Shown: in pieces, positions 34,646 to 43,991 of the stretch | Position numbering within the stretch: the first letter of the stretch is position 1 | Layout: the number at the start of each line of letters is the position of its first letter | From: Paenibacillus phytorum | GTDB taxonomy: Bacteria; Bacillota; Bacilli; Paenibacillales; NBRC-103111 | Direction: 5' to 3' | Assembly: GCF_013141715.1 (NCBI RefSeq) | Contig: NZ_WHOA01000030.1 | Coordinates: forward strand, 82,284 to 146,283 | DNA: 64,000 bases | Made by a program: the position numbers and the translations under genes | Notes under the pieces: model-generated | The model's input: the letters and a program-made list of their open reading frames with translations, nothing else | Database searches by the model: none | Told to the model about the DNA's origin: nothing

Positions 34646-35845
34646 TCATTCCTTTAAATTTTGTACCAGAGGATCACTTACGGTGCCCAGACGACGAATC
34701 TTCACGTCTGTATTCACATATACAGGTAAATCATGGAATTCTTCCTTCCAGTTGTCTTTGTTTTTATTCCAATATTTGGGGTCCGCGCGATAAATCGCTT
34801 CACCAAAGCCGCAAATATCCACATTATATTTTTTTGCTTTTTGAATCGTCGATTCGATAATGGTTTTCACCTCTTTTTCCGATAATTTCTCCAGTTCCTC
34901 AATGGTCTGAGGATCGATAAGATCGATCTTGCATTGGACTTCACCCACATTCTGCTCAACAAAAACATCAACATTAATTTGTGGCTTGCCGTTCAAAACT
35001 TTTCCTCTCATTCTCGTTTTCGTTCGTACCACTTCTACGGCTATAATCCCGCCCGTTGGACAAGTTATATGTCCGATCGTTCTCTTAACGTTGTCTAAAA
35101 TATAATTGTAGCCTTTGCTTTCTTTTTCATTAAGCCAACCGATAAGTTTGTCCTTTTTAAAAACGGCTACACCCGAATATTGCAAGAATGCAAAAGGGGC
35201 TGTTCGATTCACATTACTTTTACTTTCACTTTTACTCGGATCTCCGTTGATTTGTATGCCTGTTAATACAGGATCTTTTCCTTCTGTTTGCAGATCAGAA
35301 ATTAACGTATTCAATTTCACTTTAACCGAAGGCGCCCAAATCTGTTCGGACAACTCTAAAGTTTTAAACATTTTATTTGAGGGAATTTTCTCAATAGGCG
35401 TAAGGATATTTAATATATTCGCAGCCGTTGTTCCTCTGGCTACAACGATATAGAAATCTGCTCGCATTTCATGATTCCTTGAAATCCCATCCAGTATCGG
35501 CGTAATCCCTTCTCTAGCCAATTCTTCGCTGATCACAAGAATCCGAAGATGAGAAGAGTACACCTTTCTTGGACTCTGTGTGGCAATTTTTCTTAATGCT
35601 TCAAAAATGGTTTTGGATGTAGCTTGAAAAGTGCTGACAGGCGCAGCCAGTCCGACCCCACCCTTCCTTGAAGCCACTTCAGAAGGGTTAACAATTTGAA
35701 TCGTCACCTGCACTTGATCATCTTTTTTATCAAAACCCATTCCGACCGATATGGCGATATCATTAAGCTCACGCCGACTCCAACATCCCGTGAGTAAGCC
35801 AATCATAATAAACAAAACAACGAAAAGCATGACACATCTTCGCAT
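34646..35845 (-). CDS. Spore germinant receptor C subunit, lipoprotein (GerAC)
   Basis: 399 aa. The lipobox LLTGCWSRRELNDIAIS is the unmistakable GerAC start (lipidated Cys at about 21). The three-domain GerAC body follows, with KVYSSHLRILVISEELAREGI and EIPSNKMFK-like blocks, ending VNTDVKIRRLGTVSDPL. It is anchored to the outer face of the spore inner membrane by its lipid, and is encoded directly after the A subunit (14 bp). Confidence 0.94.
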   Translation of the reverse strand: MRRCVMLFVVLFIMIGLLTGCWSRRELNDIAISVGMGFDKKDDQVQVTIQIVNPSEVASRKGGVGLAAPVSTFQATSKTIFEALRKIATQSPRKVYSSHLRILVISEELAREGITPILDGISRNHEMRADFYIVVARGTTAANILNILTPIEKIPSNKMFKTLELSEQIWAPSVKVKLNTLISDLQTEGKDPVLTGIQINGDPSKSESKSNVNRTAPFAFLQYSGVAVFKKDKLIGWLNEKESKGYNYILDNVKRTIGHITCPTGGIIAVEVVRTKTRMRGKVLNGKPQINVDVFVEQNVGEVQCKIDLIDPQTIEELEKLSEKEVKTIIESTIQKAKKYNVDICGFGEAIYRADPKYWNKNKDNWKEEFHDLPVYVNTDVKIRRLGTVSDPLVQNLKE

Positions 35846-35859
35846 GATGACTCCTTTAT

Positions 35860-37428
35860 CTAGGGCCTGGGTTCAGGCTTATTGGAAGAGGCATTGTTCT
35901 CTCGAATATTGTTTTTTTGACTTATGAGTCGAGGCCTTTCATGTAAGGCCCATTGCGGCAAACGAAAAATCGTATCTTTCTGATCCGCTACGATAAAGGG
36001 TGCCATTGGCGACATATATGGAATTCCGAAGGACCTTAAACTGCACAAGTGGAGAACAATGGCGATAAGTCCAACTGTAACGCCATACAAACCAAAAGAT
36101 GCCGCGATAAGCATTAAAAGAAATCTCAAAATTCGAATCGTTATCCCCATATTGAATGAAGGAATGACGAAATTGGAAATGGCCGTGATGGCCACGATAA
36201 TAACCATCGCCGGAGACACCAAACCAGCTTCTACTGCGGCTTGCCCGATGACTAGTGCTCCTACAATGGAAACAGCTTGTCCGACAGTTTTCGGCAACCT
36301 AACACCGGCTTCTCGAAGAATTTCGAAGGTTATTTCCATGACGACCGCTTCTATAAAAGCTGGGAAAGGGATTCCTTCTCTTTGAGCGGCTAAACTGATC
36401 AGAAGAGAGGAAGGTAGCAGTTCTTGGTGAAAGGTGGTTATTGCAATATATAGCGATGGAGCCAACAACGAGATGAAAAAACATACATAACGTAGTAATC
36501 GAAGGAGTGTTGCAAAATCCGCACGTTGGTAATAATCCTCAGCAGATTGATAAAATTGAGTGAATAATGCAGGTGCCATAAGCACAAAAGGAGTCCCATC
36601 GACAAGAATGGCAATACGTCCTTCCATTAAGCCAGCAGCAATAACATCGGGGCGTTCCGTATTGTACAGAGTAGGAAATGGGGTGTATGTTTCGTCTTGG
36701 ATCAACTCTTCGATATTGGCGCTTTCAAAAATCGCATCAATATCAATGCGCCCTAGCCGAATTCTTGCTTCCGCCACCAACTTGTCATTCACAATGCCAT
36801 TCATATACATGATGGCGACATCCGTTTTCGACACACGCCCGATTGTCATGGATTCCATCCATAAGTTGGAGTCTTTTATTTTACGTCTGATCAGCGCAGC
36901 GTTGGTGCTTATCAGCTCAGTAAACCCTTCCCGAGGTCCCCTGACGACCGATTGAGTCGTTGGTTCCTCAACGGAACGATGCTCCCCGCCCTGTGTATTC
37001 GCCGCCAACCCCTGTACACATCCATCCAGTAAAATAACGGTTAACCCCGATAAAATAGATTGATATAAGGTTTCAAAATCAGGAATTTCGCGAACTTGAC
37101 CGAGTGTGCTCACTGAACTTCTTAAAGCATCTAGCGGGAACTCACATGAATCAACTTTTAGATTTTCGGTGAGCAGGCTTTGAATAGCGAATGGATTAAC
37201 CAGTCCATTCATGTAAATGACGCCAATTTGTATCGAATCTACATCATTAAGATGGATGGTCTGCGTAATGAGATCACTGCTATTTCCAAAGGCTTTCTTG
37301 AGTTTATCGAAGTTAAGATCCAGGGACTCCTCAAGTAATTCCTTTGAGATTGAGAAGCCATTCTGATTGATCTGAGCATCAGTTGAGTTGTTATAGTTAT
37401 TTTTAAGAATTTTTTTGATGAAATCCAT
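35860..37428 (-). CDS. Spore germinant receptor A subunit (GerAA)
   Basis: 522 aa. An N-terminal soluble domain (SSDLITQTIHLNDVDSIQIGVIYMNGLVN) is followed by GPREGFTELISTNAALIRRKIKD, the conserved GerAA block, IAILVDGTPFVLMAPALF, and four to five membrane helices with VVMEITFEILREAGVRLPK. The A subunit oligomerises into the receptor channel. Ribosome binding site AGGTGG. It sits between a B gene upstream (25 bp) and the C gene downstream in one operon. Confidence 0.95.
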   Translation of the reverse strand: MDFIKKILKNNYNNSTDAQINQNGFSISKELLEESLDLNFDKLKKAFGNSSDLITQTIHLNDVDSIQIGVIYMNGLVNPFAIQSLLTENLKVDSCEFPLDALRSSVSTLGQVREIPDFETLYQSILSGLTVILLDGCVQGLAANTQGGEHRSVEEPTTQSVVRGPREGFTELISTNAALIRRKIKDSNLWMESMTIGRVSKTDVAIMYMNGIVNDKLVAEARIRLGRIDIDAIFESANIEELIQDETYTPFPTLYNTERPDVIAAGLMEGRIAILVDGTPFVLMAPALFTQFYQSAEDYYQRADFATLLRLLRYVCFFISLLAPSLYIAITTFHQELLPSSLLISLAAQREGIPFPAFIEAVVMEITFEILREAGVRLPKTVGQAVSIVGALVIGQAAVEAGLVSPAMVIIVAITAISNFVIPSFNMGITIRILRFLLMLIAASFGLYGVTVGLIAIVLHLCSLRSFGIPYMSPMAPFIVADQKDTIFRLPQWALHERPRLISQKNNIRENNASSNKPEPRP

Positions 37429-37453
37429 GGTATCGCCACCTATTCAAGTGATC

Positions 37454-38554
37454 TTAGTTCTTTGTTATGGACTTTCGAATCGCGGAACCACCTAGTAGGA
37501 GTACCGGGTACAAAATCCCCATGGTTAAAACGTAGGGTATCCAAGTTTTGGTATCAAATTCTGACATATATGCAACATTGGGATATACCACAAGCGAATA
37601 AACAACCAGAATCATTCCTAAAGGTAAAACGAGCGGTCGATAATCTACAACATTCAAAAATTGCGCTAGCCCTATAACGAAACCATAAAAATAAATGGTT
37701 GTCTTATAGTAAACAGTTAGAAACCATATGCCTGCTATAATGATTTCAACACGTTCCAAAAAATTACCAATGCTGATCTGTTTGGCCAAAGCATAGCTTG
37801 GATACATATGTCTTTCTGTCATTTGAACTCCCAATACCGATATGCATAAAAAGGTGATAATGACGAAAAACAATCCACCTATTAAGATAGCAATCAGAAA
37901 AGCTTTTTTTGCTTTACGAAATTGATTGACATGAACAGGAAACACCATGAATAGGACGATAAAAGGAAGTGCAGCAGTACCCGCCACCGATAAGGCTCCT
38001 TTTATCAGGGGTTTTACTCCAGTTGCGAACATGGGCTGCAGCTTTTCAATTCGAATCTCCGGTAAAAGACAAAGGACCAAAATAATAAATAGCATAATGA
38101 TCCACGGAAAAAAAATCTCTGCAGCACGAATTAAGGTTTCAAGTCCAAGTCGCACCCCCATCACAACAACGAGGGCAAATATAATATTGATAGCTTGAAT
38201 AGGCGTTTCAGGCATCACTTGCGTATTAATAAAATTTCCTAGATCGAACAAAACTGTAGTTGCTCCGACAAAAGAAAATAAAATAAAAAATAAGGAGATT
38301 AGTTTTCCCAGCCATTTACCAAACACTTTTTCATTATATTGAACTAACGTCATGTCGGGAAAATAATTACTAACCCTGTTGTATAAGCATACGACTAACA
38401 AATTTAGGACAACTCCCAATATAGCTGCGATCCATGCATCTTGTTTGGCATCAGCAGCAAGCCCCGATGGAATAAGTAGGATTGTCGTCCCAATCGTATA
38501 GATAATCACAAGTATAGTAAATTGGCGCACTGATATTTTAACGTCTTTCAACAT
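37454..38554 (-). CDS. Spore germinant receptor B subunit (GerAB family), copy 2
   Basis: 366 aa from ATG 38554 (AGGTGAGGG upstream; the GTG at 38566 lies inside that ribosome binding site). Ten helices; ISVRQFTILVIIYTIGTTILLIPSGLAADAKQDAWIAAILG matches the first B subunit's N-terminus closely. It is the first gene of the operon, read B-A-C-D-B. In most GerA-type operons the order is A-B-C; two B genes flanking A-C-D is a less usual layout. The sporulation promoter could not be identified with confidence. Confidence 0.93.
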   Translation of the reverse strand: MLKDVKISVRQFTILVIIYTIGTTILLIPSGLAADAKQDAWIAAILGVVLNLLVVCLYNRVSNYFPDMTLVQYNEKVFGKWLGKLISLFFILFSFVGATTVLFDLGNFINTQVMPETPIQAINIIFALVVVMGVRLGLETLIRAAEIFFPWIIMLFIILVLCLLPEIRIEKLQPMFATGVKPLIKGALSVAGTAALPFIVLFMVFPVHVNQFRKAKKAFLIAILIGGLFFVIITFLCISVLGVQMTERHMYPSYALAKQISIGNFLERVEIIIAGIWFLTVYYKTTIYFYGFVIGLAQFLNVVDYRPLVLPLGMILVVYSLVVYPNVAYMSEFDTKTWIPYVLTMGILYPVLLLGGSAIRKSITKN

Positions 38555-38686
38555 AAATTCCCTCACCTAGTGATTCCATTTAATGATACTATTCCCATAT
38601 TCCCATAAATCATTTACAAGATATGGATTTTCTAATTGTTTCACATCGTGATTAGCATTAAAGTATAGATAAAAAGGGGGGCTTGT

Positions 38687-40369
38687 ATGAATTTGGAAAC
38701 ACGCATTGAGGCACTGGAAAAGAAGGTCAATGAACTTGAAGAACAACTGAGCATCCTGCTTGAGAAAACCACAAAGTCACAAGTTCAGCAAGTACATACG
38801 ACGCAACCAACATTTGATCAAAAACCGCAATCCATGCAGCCGCACCATCTGAATGAGGTGACAATACCCATCAAGCAACCGGCGCCCCCAAGGGATTGGG
38901 AGCATTTGATCGCTCGCGTCTGGCTGCCGCGGATATTCATCGTCGTCTTTCTATTAGGTGTCCTATGGGGCTTTACAGCAGCCGTTAATGCGGGGATTAT
39001 CACCGAACCCGTTCGCTGCATACTGGGCGTCATCGTCGCAGGCTTCATGTATTGGCAAGGAGAAGTCCAAATTCGCCGCAAACGCATGGCTCTGGGGCAA
39101 GTGCTGCTCGGCGGATCCAGCGGGGTCCTTATTCTATCTCTTTTCGCAGCACATATGCTGTTCGCATTGATTCCGCCTACACTTGCGTTCGTTCTATACG
39201 TCGTAACAATAGCTGCTAGTGTATTTACGGCGGTCCGTCATCGCTCACAGACTCTCATGATCATTACCCTGCTCGCCGGTTATCTAGTGCCTTTCCTAGT
39301 CGACTCAGCCAAACCAAATATTTGGGTATTTGCAGGCTATGAAGGGTTATTTTCAATGGTCATGATGCTGTTATCGTTACGTTATTCCTTTCGTGGCGCT
39401 TATTTTACTGCGTTTGGAGTTCTACATCTCCCATTACTCTTTTCAACTCTGTTCGCATATGACATGGGCAGCCGCCCCGCGATTCTTACCGTCGTTATTT
39501 TGCAGCATTTGCTCCTCTTTGCGATATCTGTTCTCCGTTCCAAAGACAGCTTGATTGGGCAGCGAGTCACTTTATTCCTAAGCTTCGGCCTGCTCGCGGC
39601 GTGGACGTACGGCCTATATGGCGATTCCAAAGATCGTGTCTTCTATGAATGGATGCTAGCGATATGGTCGCTTCTCTATAGCGGTACTTCTTTTTGGCTG
39701 TATCGTCAAAAGAGAGCTTTTTCTGTTCAGCTATCCATTGCAACGTTCAGCGTTTTCCTTTGGCTCATCTACGTGCTGCACGCGGATCAAGCCGGCTCCG
39801 CCATTCTTGTAGAGGGTGCAATTGCGCTATGTTTAGGAGCTAAATTCAAAAGCAAACTGCAGCAAATCAGCGGGGCTATCACTTATTTCATTGGGATGTT
39901 GTTCGTCCTCACTCATCCGATACGTGATCTAGTATCAGACGAATCTTTTGCGTGGCTTGTACTCGTGGCAACAATTGGCGGCCTGTATGCTTTCTACCGT
40001 GCCACACTTGAAGAAGGCCGCGCTCGAACTGAAATCAGTCTCATCCTGTTATGGATGGAGTTAATTCTCTTACTCATCTATCTTACACAGCTGACCAATT
40101 CACTGACACGAACGCTCACTTACGACTACCAACATTTAATACTTTCAGCAGTGTGGGTTGTTTACGCTATTTTGCTCATTGTCTTTGGTCTCATTGTCCA
40201 AAAGCCTAAAGCAAGACTAGTGGGTATCATTTTCTTATTCGTTACCTTACTCAAAATTATTTTCATCGATTTACCTGATGTATCAACGGCCGTTCGGGCT
40301 ATTCTGTTCATCGGACTTGGAGCCATTGGTGTTGGTATTTCTAGATTATTTTATAAGCGGAAGGATTAG
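38687..40369 (+). CDS. DUF2339 domain membrane protein
   Basis: 560 aa. An N-terminal coiled coil (LETRIEALEKKVNELEEQLSILLEKT, residues 2-27) and a linker are followed by about 15 hydrophobic helices beginning LPRIFIVVFLLGVLWGFTAAV. The block RRKRMALGQVLLGGSSGVLILSLFAAHMLF is the DUF2339 hallmark. Function unknown; spore or envelope membrane association is only a guess from its divergence with the ger operon. Ribosome binding site AAAAGGGGGG and a TATAGAT -10-like element just upstream. Confidence 0.85.
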   Translation: MNLETRIEALEKKVNELEEQLSILLEKTTKSQVQQVHTTQPTFDQKPQSMQPHHLNEVTIPIKQPAPPRDWEHLIARVWLPRIFIVVFLLGVLWGFTAAVNAGIITEPVRCILGVIVAGFMYWQGEVQIRRKRMALGQVLLGGSSGVLILSLFAAHMLFALIPPTLAFVLYVVTIAASVFTAVRHRSQTLMIITLLAGYLVPFLVDSAKPNIWVFAGYEGLFSMVMMLLSLRYSFRGAYFTAFGVLHLPLLFSTLFAYDMGSRPAILTVVILQHLLLFAISVLRSKDSLIGQRVTLFLSFGLLAAWTYGLYGDSKDRVFYEWMLAIWSLLYSGTSFWLYRQKRAFSVQLSIATFSVFLWLIYVLHADQAGSAILVEGAIALCLGAKFKSKLQQISGAITYFIGMLFVLTHPIRDLVSDESFAWLVLVATIGGLYAFYRATLEEGRARTEISLILLWMELILLLIYLTQLTNSLTRTLTYDYQHLILSAVWVVYAILLIVFGLIVQKPKARLVGIIFLFVTLLKIIFIDLPDVSTAVRAILFIGLGAIGVGISRLFYKRKD

Positions 40370-40379
40370 ATATCGTGCA

Positions 40380-40417
40380 AAAAAAGCCGTCCCGAGCTAA
40401 TACTCGAGGCGGCTTTT
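40380..40417. terminator. Bidirectional terminator
   Basis: AAAAAGCCGTCCCGAG, loop CTAATA, CTCGAGGCGGCTTTT; A-rich and T-rich on opposite sides. It serves the converging DUF2339 and MBL genes. Confidence 0.85.
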
Positions 40418-40425
40418 CAAAATAA

Positions 40426-41346
40426 CTATGAAAGATCAAATGCCATTAAATCTCTAGCCATCGTGATTCGGCCTGAGTAGATATCTCGCATGCCTTCCGT
40501 GTAATCGGCCTCGGCCTCCTCATTAGCTGCAGGCGCAGGTATATGGTGGGTGAGCACCAGATGGGAAATCCCAGCTGCTCTGGCGATTTCAGCGACTTCC
40601 AGCGTAGTTGAATGATACTTCGCAGGATTGGATAAACCAATCGTCTGCTCGGGAAATTTGGCAATAAGCGCGTCCAGCCATGTTTTATTGTAAGATTCAT
40701 GCACAAGTAAATCGACACCTTGACTATGTTTGACCATATTTTCAACAGGGATCGTATCCCCCGAAATGACAACCGATTTGCCGTTGTATTCGAATTTATA
40801 AGCTATAGCTGGATAAACAGGCTTATGATCCACTTCGAAAGCGGTAATTTTAACACCACCCTGGTCGTAAACAATACCCTCGTTGCTTTCGAAGTATTGA
40901 ATGTCCGCCCCTGCGCCGGCTGAGAAATTATAATTCACCCGAAGATTCACGTCGAAATCGAAAGACTCTCTCATTTTACTTATGATCGCTTTCGTCGTCG
41001 TTGGTCCGTACACATTCATTGGACCTTTCCGCCCCTCAAATACCCGATCTGCAATCACATGTGTACGCCAGCTCGTAATGAATACATCGAAAAATCCGGA
41101 ATTATGATCGCTATGATGATGGGTGAAAAAGACATCCGAAATCCGCTGCGGCATGATCCCCGCCTTAATCAGTTGATCAACGGTCGCGCCACCGCAGTCG
41201 AACAGAAAGGTTTTATCCCCTGCGAGAATGGCAACGCCTGCTTTGGCTCTACCATAGAAGGCTCTCGGTGTACCCGTGCCTAGTATCACTACTTTGATAT
41301 GCTCATGAAAATCCGGCAATAGGTTTTCCTGCGGTTGTATGTGCAA
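40426..41346 (-). CDS. MBL-fold hydrolase, arylsulfatase (AtsA)-like
   Basis: 306 aa metallo-beta-lactamase-fold enzyme. ILGTGTPRAFYGRAKAGVAI opens the fold; the zinc motif H-x-H-x-D-H is at 76-81 (FFTHHHSDHNSG). Further metal ligands are in SGDTIP and LLVHESY, and the terminal LTHHIP supplies another His. Layout and the GTGTPRxxxxRxxxG start resemble the RNase Z-like group that includes the Zn arylsulfatase AtsA. It is the last gene of an operon with a sulfonate/nitrate-type ABC importer (27 bp gap), which supports hydrolysis of an imported sulfate ester. Other hydrolase roles remain possible. Confidence 0.7.
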   Translation of the reverse strand: MHIQPQENLLPDFHEHIKVVILGTGTPRAFYGRAKAGVAILAGDKTFLFDCGGATVDQLIKAGIMPQRISDVFFTHHHSDHNSGFFDVFITSWRTHVIADRVFEGRKGPMNVYGPTTTKAIISKMRESFDFDVNLRVNYNFSAGAGADIQYFESNEGIVYDQGGVKITAFEVDHKPVYPAIAYKFEYNGKSVVISGDTIPVENMVKHSQGVDLLVHESYNKTWLDALIAKFPEQTIGLSNPAKYHSTTLEVAEIARAAGISHLVLTHHIPAPAANEEAEADYTEGMRDIYSGRITMARDLMAFDLS

Positions 41347-41373
41347 ATGAATGACCTCCTAAGTAAACTATGA

Positions 41374-42402
41374 TTATTTTTCTTTTTTCACTTCATTCAA
41401 GAGCGTTAAATCCAGGAATTTACTGAAGTCGAGTTCTTCCGCTTTTACTTTTAAGTATCCGGCCTCAAAGGAAGCTTTGGCCTGCTCGTTTATATCCTCT
41501 AAGGTGATATCTTCCGTTAGTTTCAAATGGTCGATGGCCGCTTTAATGAGTGCAGGATCCATCCCTTTACCGGTTAACTGCTTCAATTCATCGCTAATCA
41601 GACCATAGGCTTTGCTCGGGTTTTGCTGAATAAAATCGATGGCCTGTTTGTTTGCTTTCACGGCTTTTTTGGCCAAATCACGGTGCTCTTTGAGAAATTT
41701 ATCGCTCGCTACGAGAATCGTTAATGGATAATTCCCGTCTTTTGGTGGAATTTTATTCCAATCTACTAAAATCGTTCCAGAACCTTCTTGAATGATTTGT
41801 GTCCCCCAAGGTTCTGCAATTAATGTGGCATCCACTTCTTTCTGCCTTATCGCAACCAAAGTATCTGCTGGAGCACGTGTAACGATTTGTACACCGGAAG
41901 TATCTGTGGATACTTTTAAACCTTCCTGTTTCAGCAGCAGGCGAAGAGACAGATCCGGCGTGCCACCTTTGGCCGCAACGGCCACGGTTTTACCAACGAG
42001 ATCCTTAACGGATTGGATGCCAGCATCCTTACGAGCCACCAATACCGCTCCACCGTTATTCGCTCCAGAGATCACCTTGATATTTTTACTTTTCAAATGT
42101 TGATTAATGACTGGTCCCGGACCTACATAACCAATATCAATCTGATCGGTCGCAATCGCCGTTGCGAAGTCCGCTCCGTTATCAAAAGCCGTGACTTCAA
42201 TCTTGGCATTTTGGCCAAAGCCTTGCTGGAAGTAGTTATTTTGCAGTGCTACAAATCCCGGAGCATGTGTAACATTTTTCAAAATACCAATTTTCACCGT
42301 TGCACTGGCAGCACTTGACGCTGCTTCTTTACTCTGTCCGCAAGCTGACAATAGCAGTGATCCAGTTAACACCAAACTCATGACCCAACCTAATTTTTTC
42401 AA
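41374..42402 (-). CDS. Sulfonate/taurine-type ABC substrate-binding lipoprotein
   Basis: 342 aa. Signal peptide with lipobox LLLSACGQS (Cys at about 21). The NMT1/SsuA-like fold is seen in KIGILKNVTHAPGFVALQNNYF, TAIATDQIDIGYVGPGPVIN, DLVGKTVAVAAKGGTPDLSLRLLL and EVDATLIAEPWGTQII. It binds a small sulfur- or nitrogen-containing anion outside the membrane for the permease and ATPase encoded just upstream. The sulfonate class is favoured by GYVGPGP and the neighbouring arylsulfatase-like gene. Confidence 0.9.
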   Translation of the reverse strand: MKKLGWVMSLVLTGSLLLSACGQSKEAASSAASATVKIGILKNVTHAPGFVALQNNYFQQGFGQNAKIEVTAFDNGADFATAIATDQIDIGYVGPGPVINQHLKSKNIKVISGANNGGAVLVARKDAGIQSVKDLVGKTVAVAAKGGTPDLSLRLLLKQEGLKVSTDTSGVQIVTRAPADTLVAIRQKEVDATLIAEPWGTQIIQEGSGTILVDWNKIPPKDGNYPLTILVASDKFLKEHRDLAKKAVKANKQAIDFIQQNPSKAYGLISDELKQLTGKGMDPALIKAAIDHLKLTEDITLEDINEQAKASFEAGYLKVKAEELDFSKFLDLTLLNEVKKEK

Positions 42403-42437
42403 AATAATTCCCCCTTATTTGTTCTATGGAACGCCAA

Positions 42438-43193
42438 TTATTTCTTAAGCTGAAAGCGAAGCACGATTTTATCCTCAAGCTGTTTGAAACAAAAATGATC
42501 CGAAATTGTGCCTATAACGGCGATAATAATGACCACACACAAAATGGATGCCGTATCCCCAAGCCCGCGTCCATCCTGAAGCATTTGTCCGAGCCCCACT
42601 CCCTTGGCAATAAGCTCTCCAGCTACAAGTGCGCGCCAAGCAAAAGCCCAAGCCACTCGAATCCCTGTGATCCAATGGGGAAATGCCGCCGGCAGCTGCA
42701 CTTGAAAGAACAAGCGATATCCGCTGCCTGTTCCTAGCATTTGCGCAGCTCTCAGATGAATCGGTGAAATGTTCAAAATCCCCGTCCTGCTCGCCATGGA
42801 CATCGTCCAAGTCGCACCAATCGTTGTAATGAAAATGACGGAAGTATCATTAAGTCCAAACCAAATAATCGCGAATGGAAGCCACGCTATACTCGGAACA
42901 GTCTGAAGGGCAACAACCACAAAGCCAAAAGTTTCGTCAAAATACCGATAACGTGCAAATAAGTAGCCCAATATCGTCCCAAGCCCAATCGAAATAGCGA
43001 ATGAAATGAGTAAGCGTCGTAGACTAGCGACAATCGCGTTAAGGAGATGCCCTTGCGTAAAGCCATCATAGAAAGCTTGAAAGGTTTGCAGCGGTGAAGG
43101 AAACTTCCACCCCCACTGAAAAACCCTAAATCCCAACTCCCATATGATCAGCAGAAGAATTAGAAATAGGGTTCTTCTTAAGGCTGTATTCAT
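42438..43193 (-). CDS. ABC transporter permease (SsuC/TauC-like)
   Basis: 251 aa with six helices, starting LRRTLFLILLLIIWELGFRVF. The EAA-like coupling loop is LRAAQMLGTGSGYRLFFQVQLPAAFPHWITGIRVAWAFAW, as in sulfonate/taurine/nitrate importers. GAGGAG is 7 nt before ATG 43193, so the gene genuinely overlaps the 3' end of the ATPase gene by 68 bp in another frame, an unusually long overlap indicating tight coupling. Confidence 0.9.
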   Translation of the reverse strand: MNTALRRTLFLILLLIIWELGFRVFQWGWKFPSPLQTFQAFYDGFTQGHLLNAIVASLRRLLISFAISIGLGTILGYLFARYRYFDETFGFVVVALQTVPSIAWLPFAIIWFGLNDTSVIFITTIGATWTMSMASRTGILNISPIHLRAAQMLGTGSGYRLFFQVQLPAAFPHWITGIRVAWAFAWRALVAGELIAKGVGLGQMLQDGRGLGDTASILCVVIIIAVIGTISDHFCFKQLEDKIVLRFQLKK

Positions 43194-43965
43194 GGCCGAG
43201 CTCCTCTCTGACTACCTTCTCGAGCTCATCCGTCAGAGCTTCCATAATTTTATTTTCCAAGGCATGAATGAGCGGATCGCCGCTTTGATGAGGCCTTGCT
43301 GCTTGTACGGCAAATTCCTTCTTGACCCTGCCTGGCTGCGTTGCCATAACGATAACCCGATCTGACAAAATAACGGCTTCGCGAATGTTATGTGTAATAA
43401 ACAAAATTGTTTTACCTGTTTTCAGCCAAATCTCTTCTAAATCCTTTAGTAAAATAAATCGTGTTTGCTCATCCAAGGCCGCAAAAGGTTCATCCATCAA
43501 CAGGATGTCGGGATCCATAACGAGCGCCCTGGCAATGGCTACTCTTTGTTTCATTCCCCCGGATAGCTCGTGTGGATAACTATCGACAAACTTACTCAAG
43601 TGAACGGCTTTAATCTGCTCAAAGGCGAGGGCATAGCGTTCTTTCTTCGATAACCCCTTTTGCTTCAAACCAAAGGCCACATTATCGAGAACTGTAAGCC
43701 AAGGAAACAGGCCGTGCTCTTGGAAAACAACGATCCGATCAGCCCCCGGGGCCGTAACCTTTTGCCCACCCACGGTAATGGTTCCGCTGCTCACTTTTTC
43801 AAACCCAGCTATCAGGTTCAAAAGCGTAGACTTCCCACAGCCTGAAGGGCCTACCACGGAGACGAATTCCCCTTTCTTAATCGTGAGAGAAACTTGGTCC
43901 AACGCCGTGTAGGAATTGCCTTTCCGCTGCGAAAAGGATTTATTCACATTGTTTATCGTAATCAT
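43126..43965 (-). CDS. ABC transporter ATP-binding protein (SsuB/TauB-like)
   Basis: 279 aa from ATG 43965 with GGAGGG 7 nt upstream. Walker A GPSGCGKSTLL, Q-loop FQEHGLFPWLTVLDNV, signature LSGGMKQR, Walker B ILLMDEPFAALD and switch His in FITHNIREA are all intact. The FPW in the Q-loop region is typical of the sulfonate/taurine/nitrate ATPases. It overlaps the permease gene and follows the Crp/Fnr gene by 26 bp, forming one operon. Confidence 0.93.
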   Translation of the reverse strand: MITINNVNKSFSQRKGNSYTALDQVSLTIKKGEFVSVVGPSGCGKSTLLNLIAGFEKVSSGTITVGGQKVTAPGADRIVVFQEHGLFPWLTVLDNVAFGLKQKGLSKKERYALAFEQIKAVHLSKFVDSYPHELSGGMKQRVAIARALVMDPDILLMDEPFAALDEQTRFILLKDLEEIWLKTGKTILFITHNIREAVILSDRVIVMATQPGRVKKEFAVQAARPHQSGDPLIHALENKIMEALTDELEKVVREELGHEYSLKKNPISNSSADHMGVGI

Positions 43966-43991
43966 TTGAATACCCTCCAGGCTAGTCTCCG

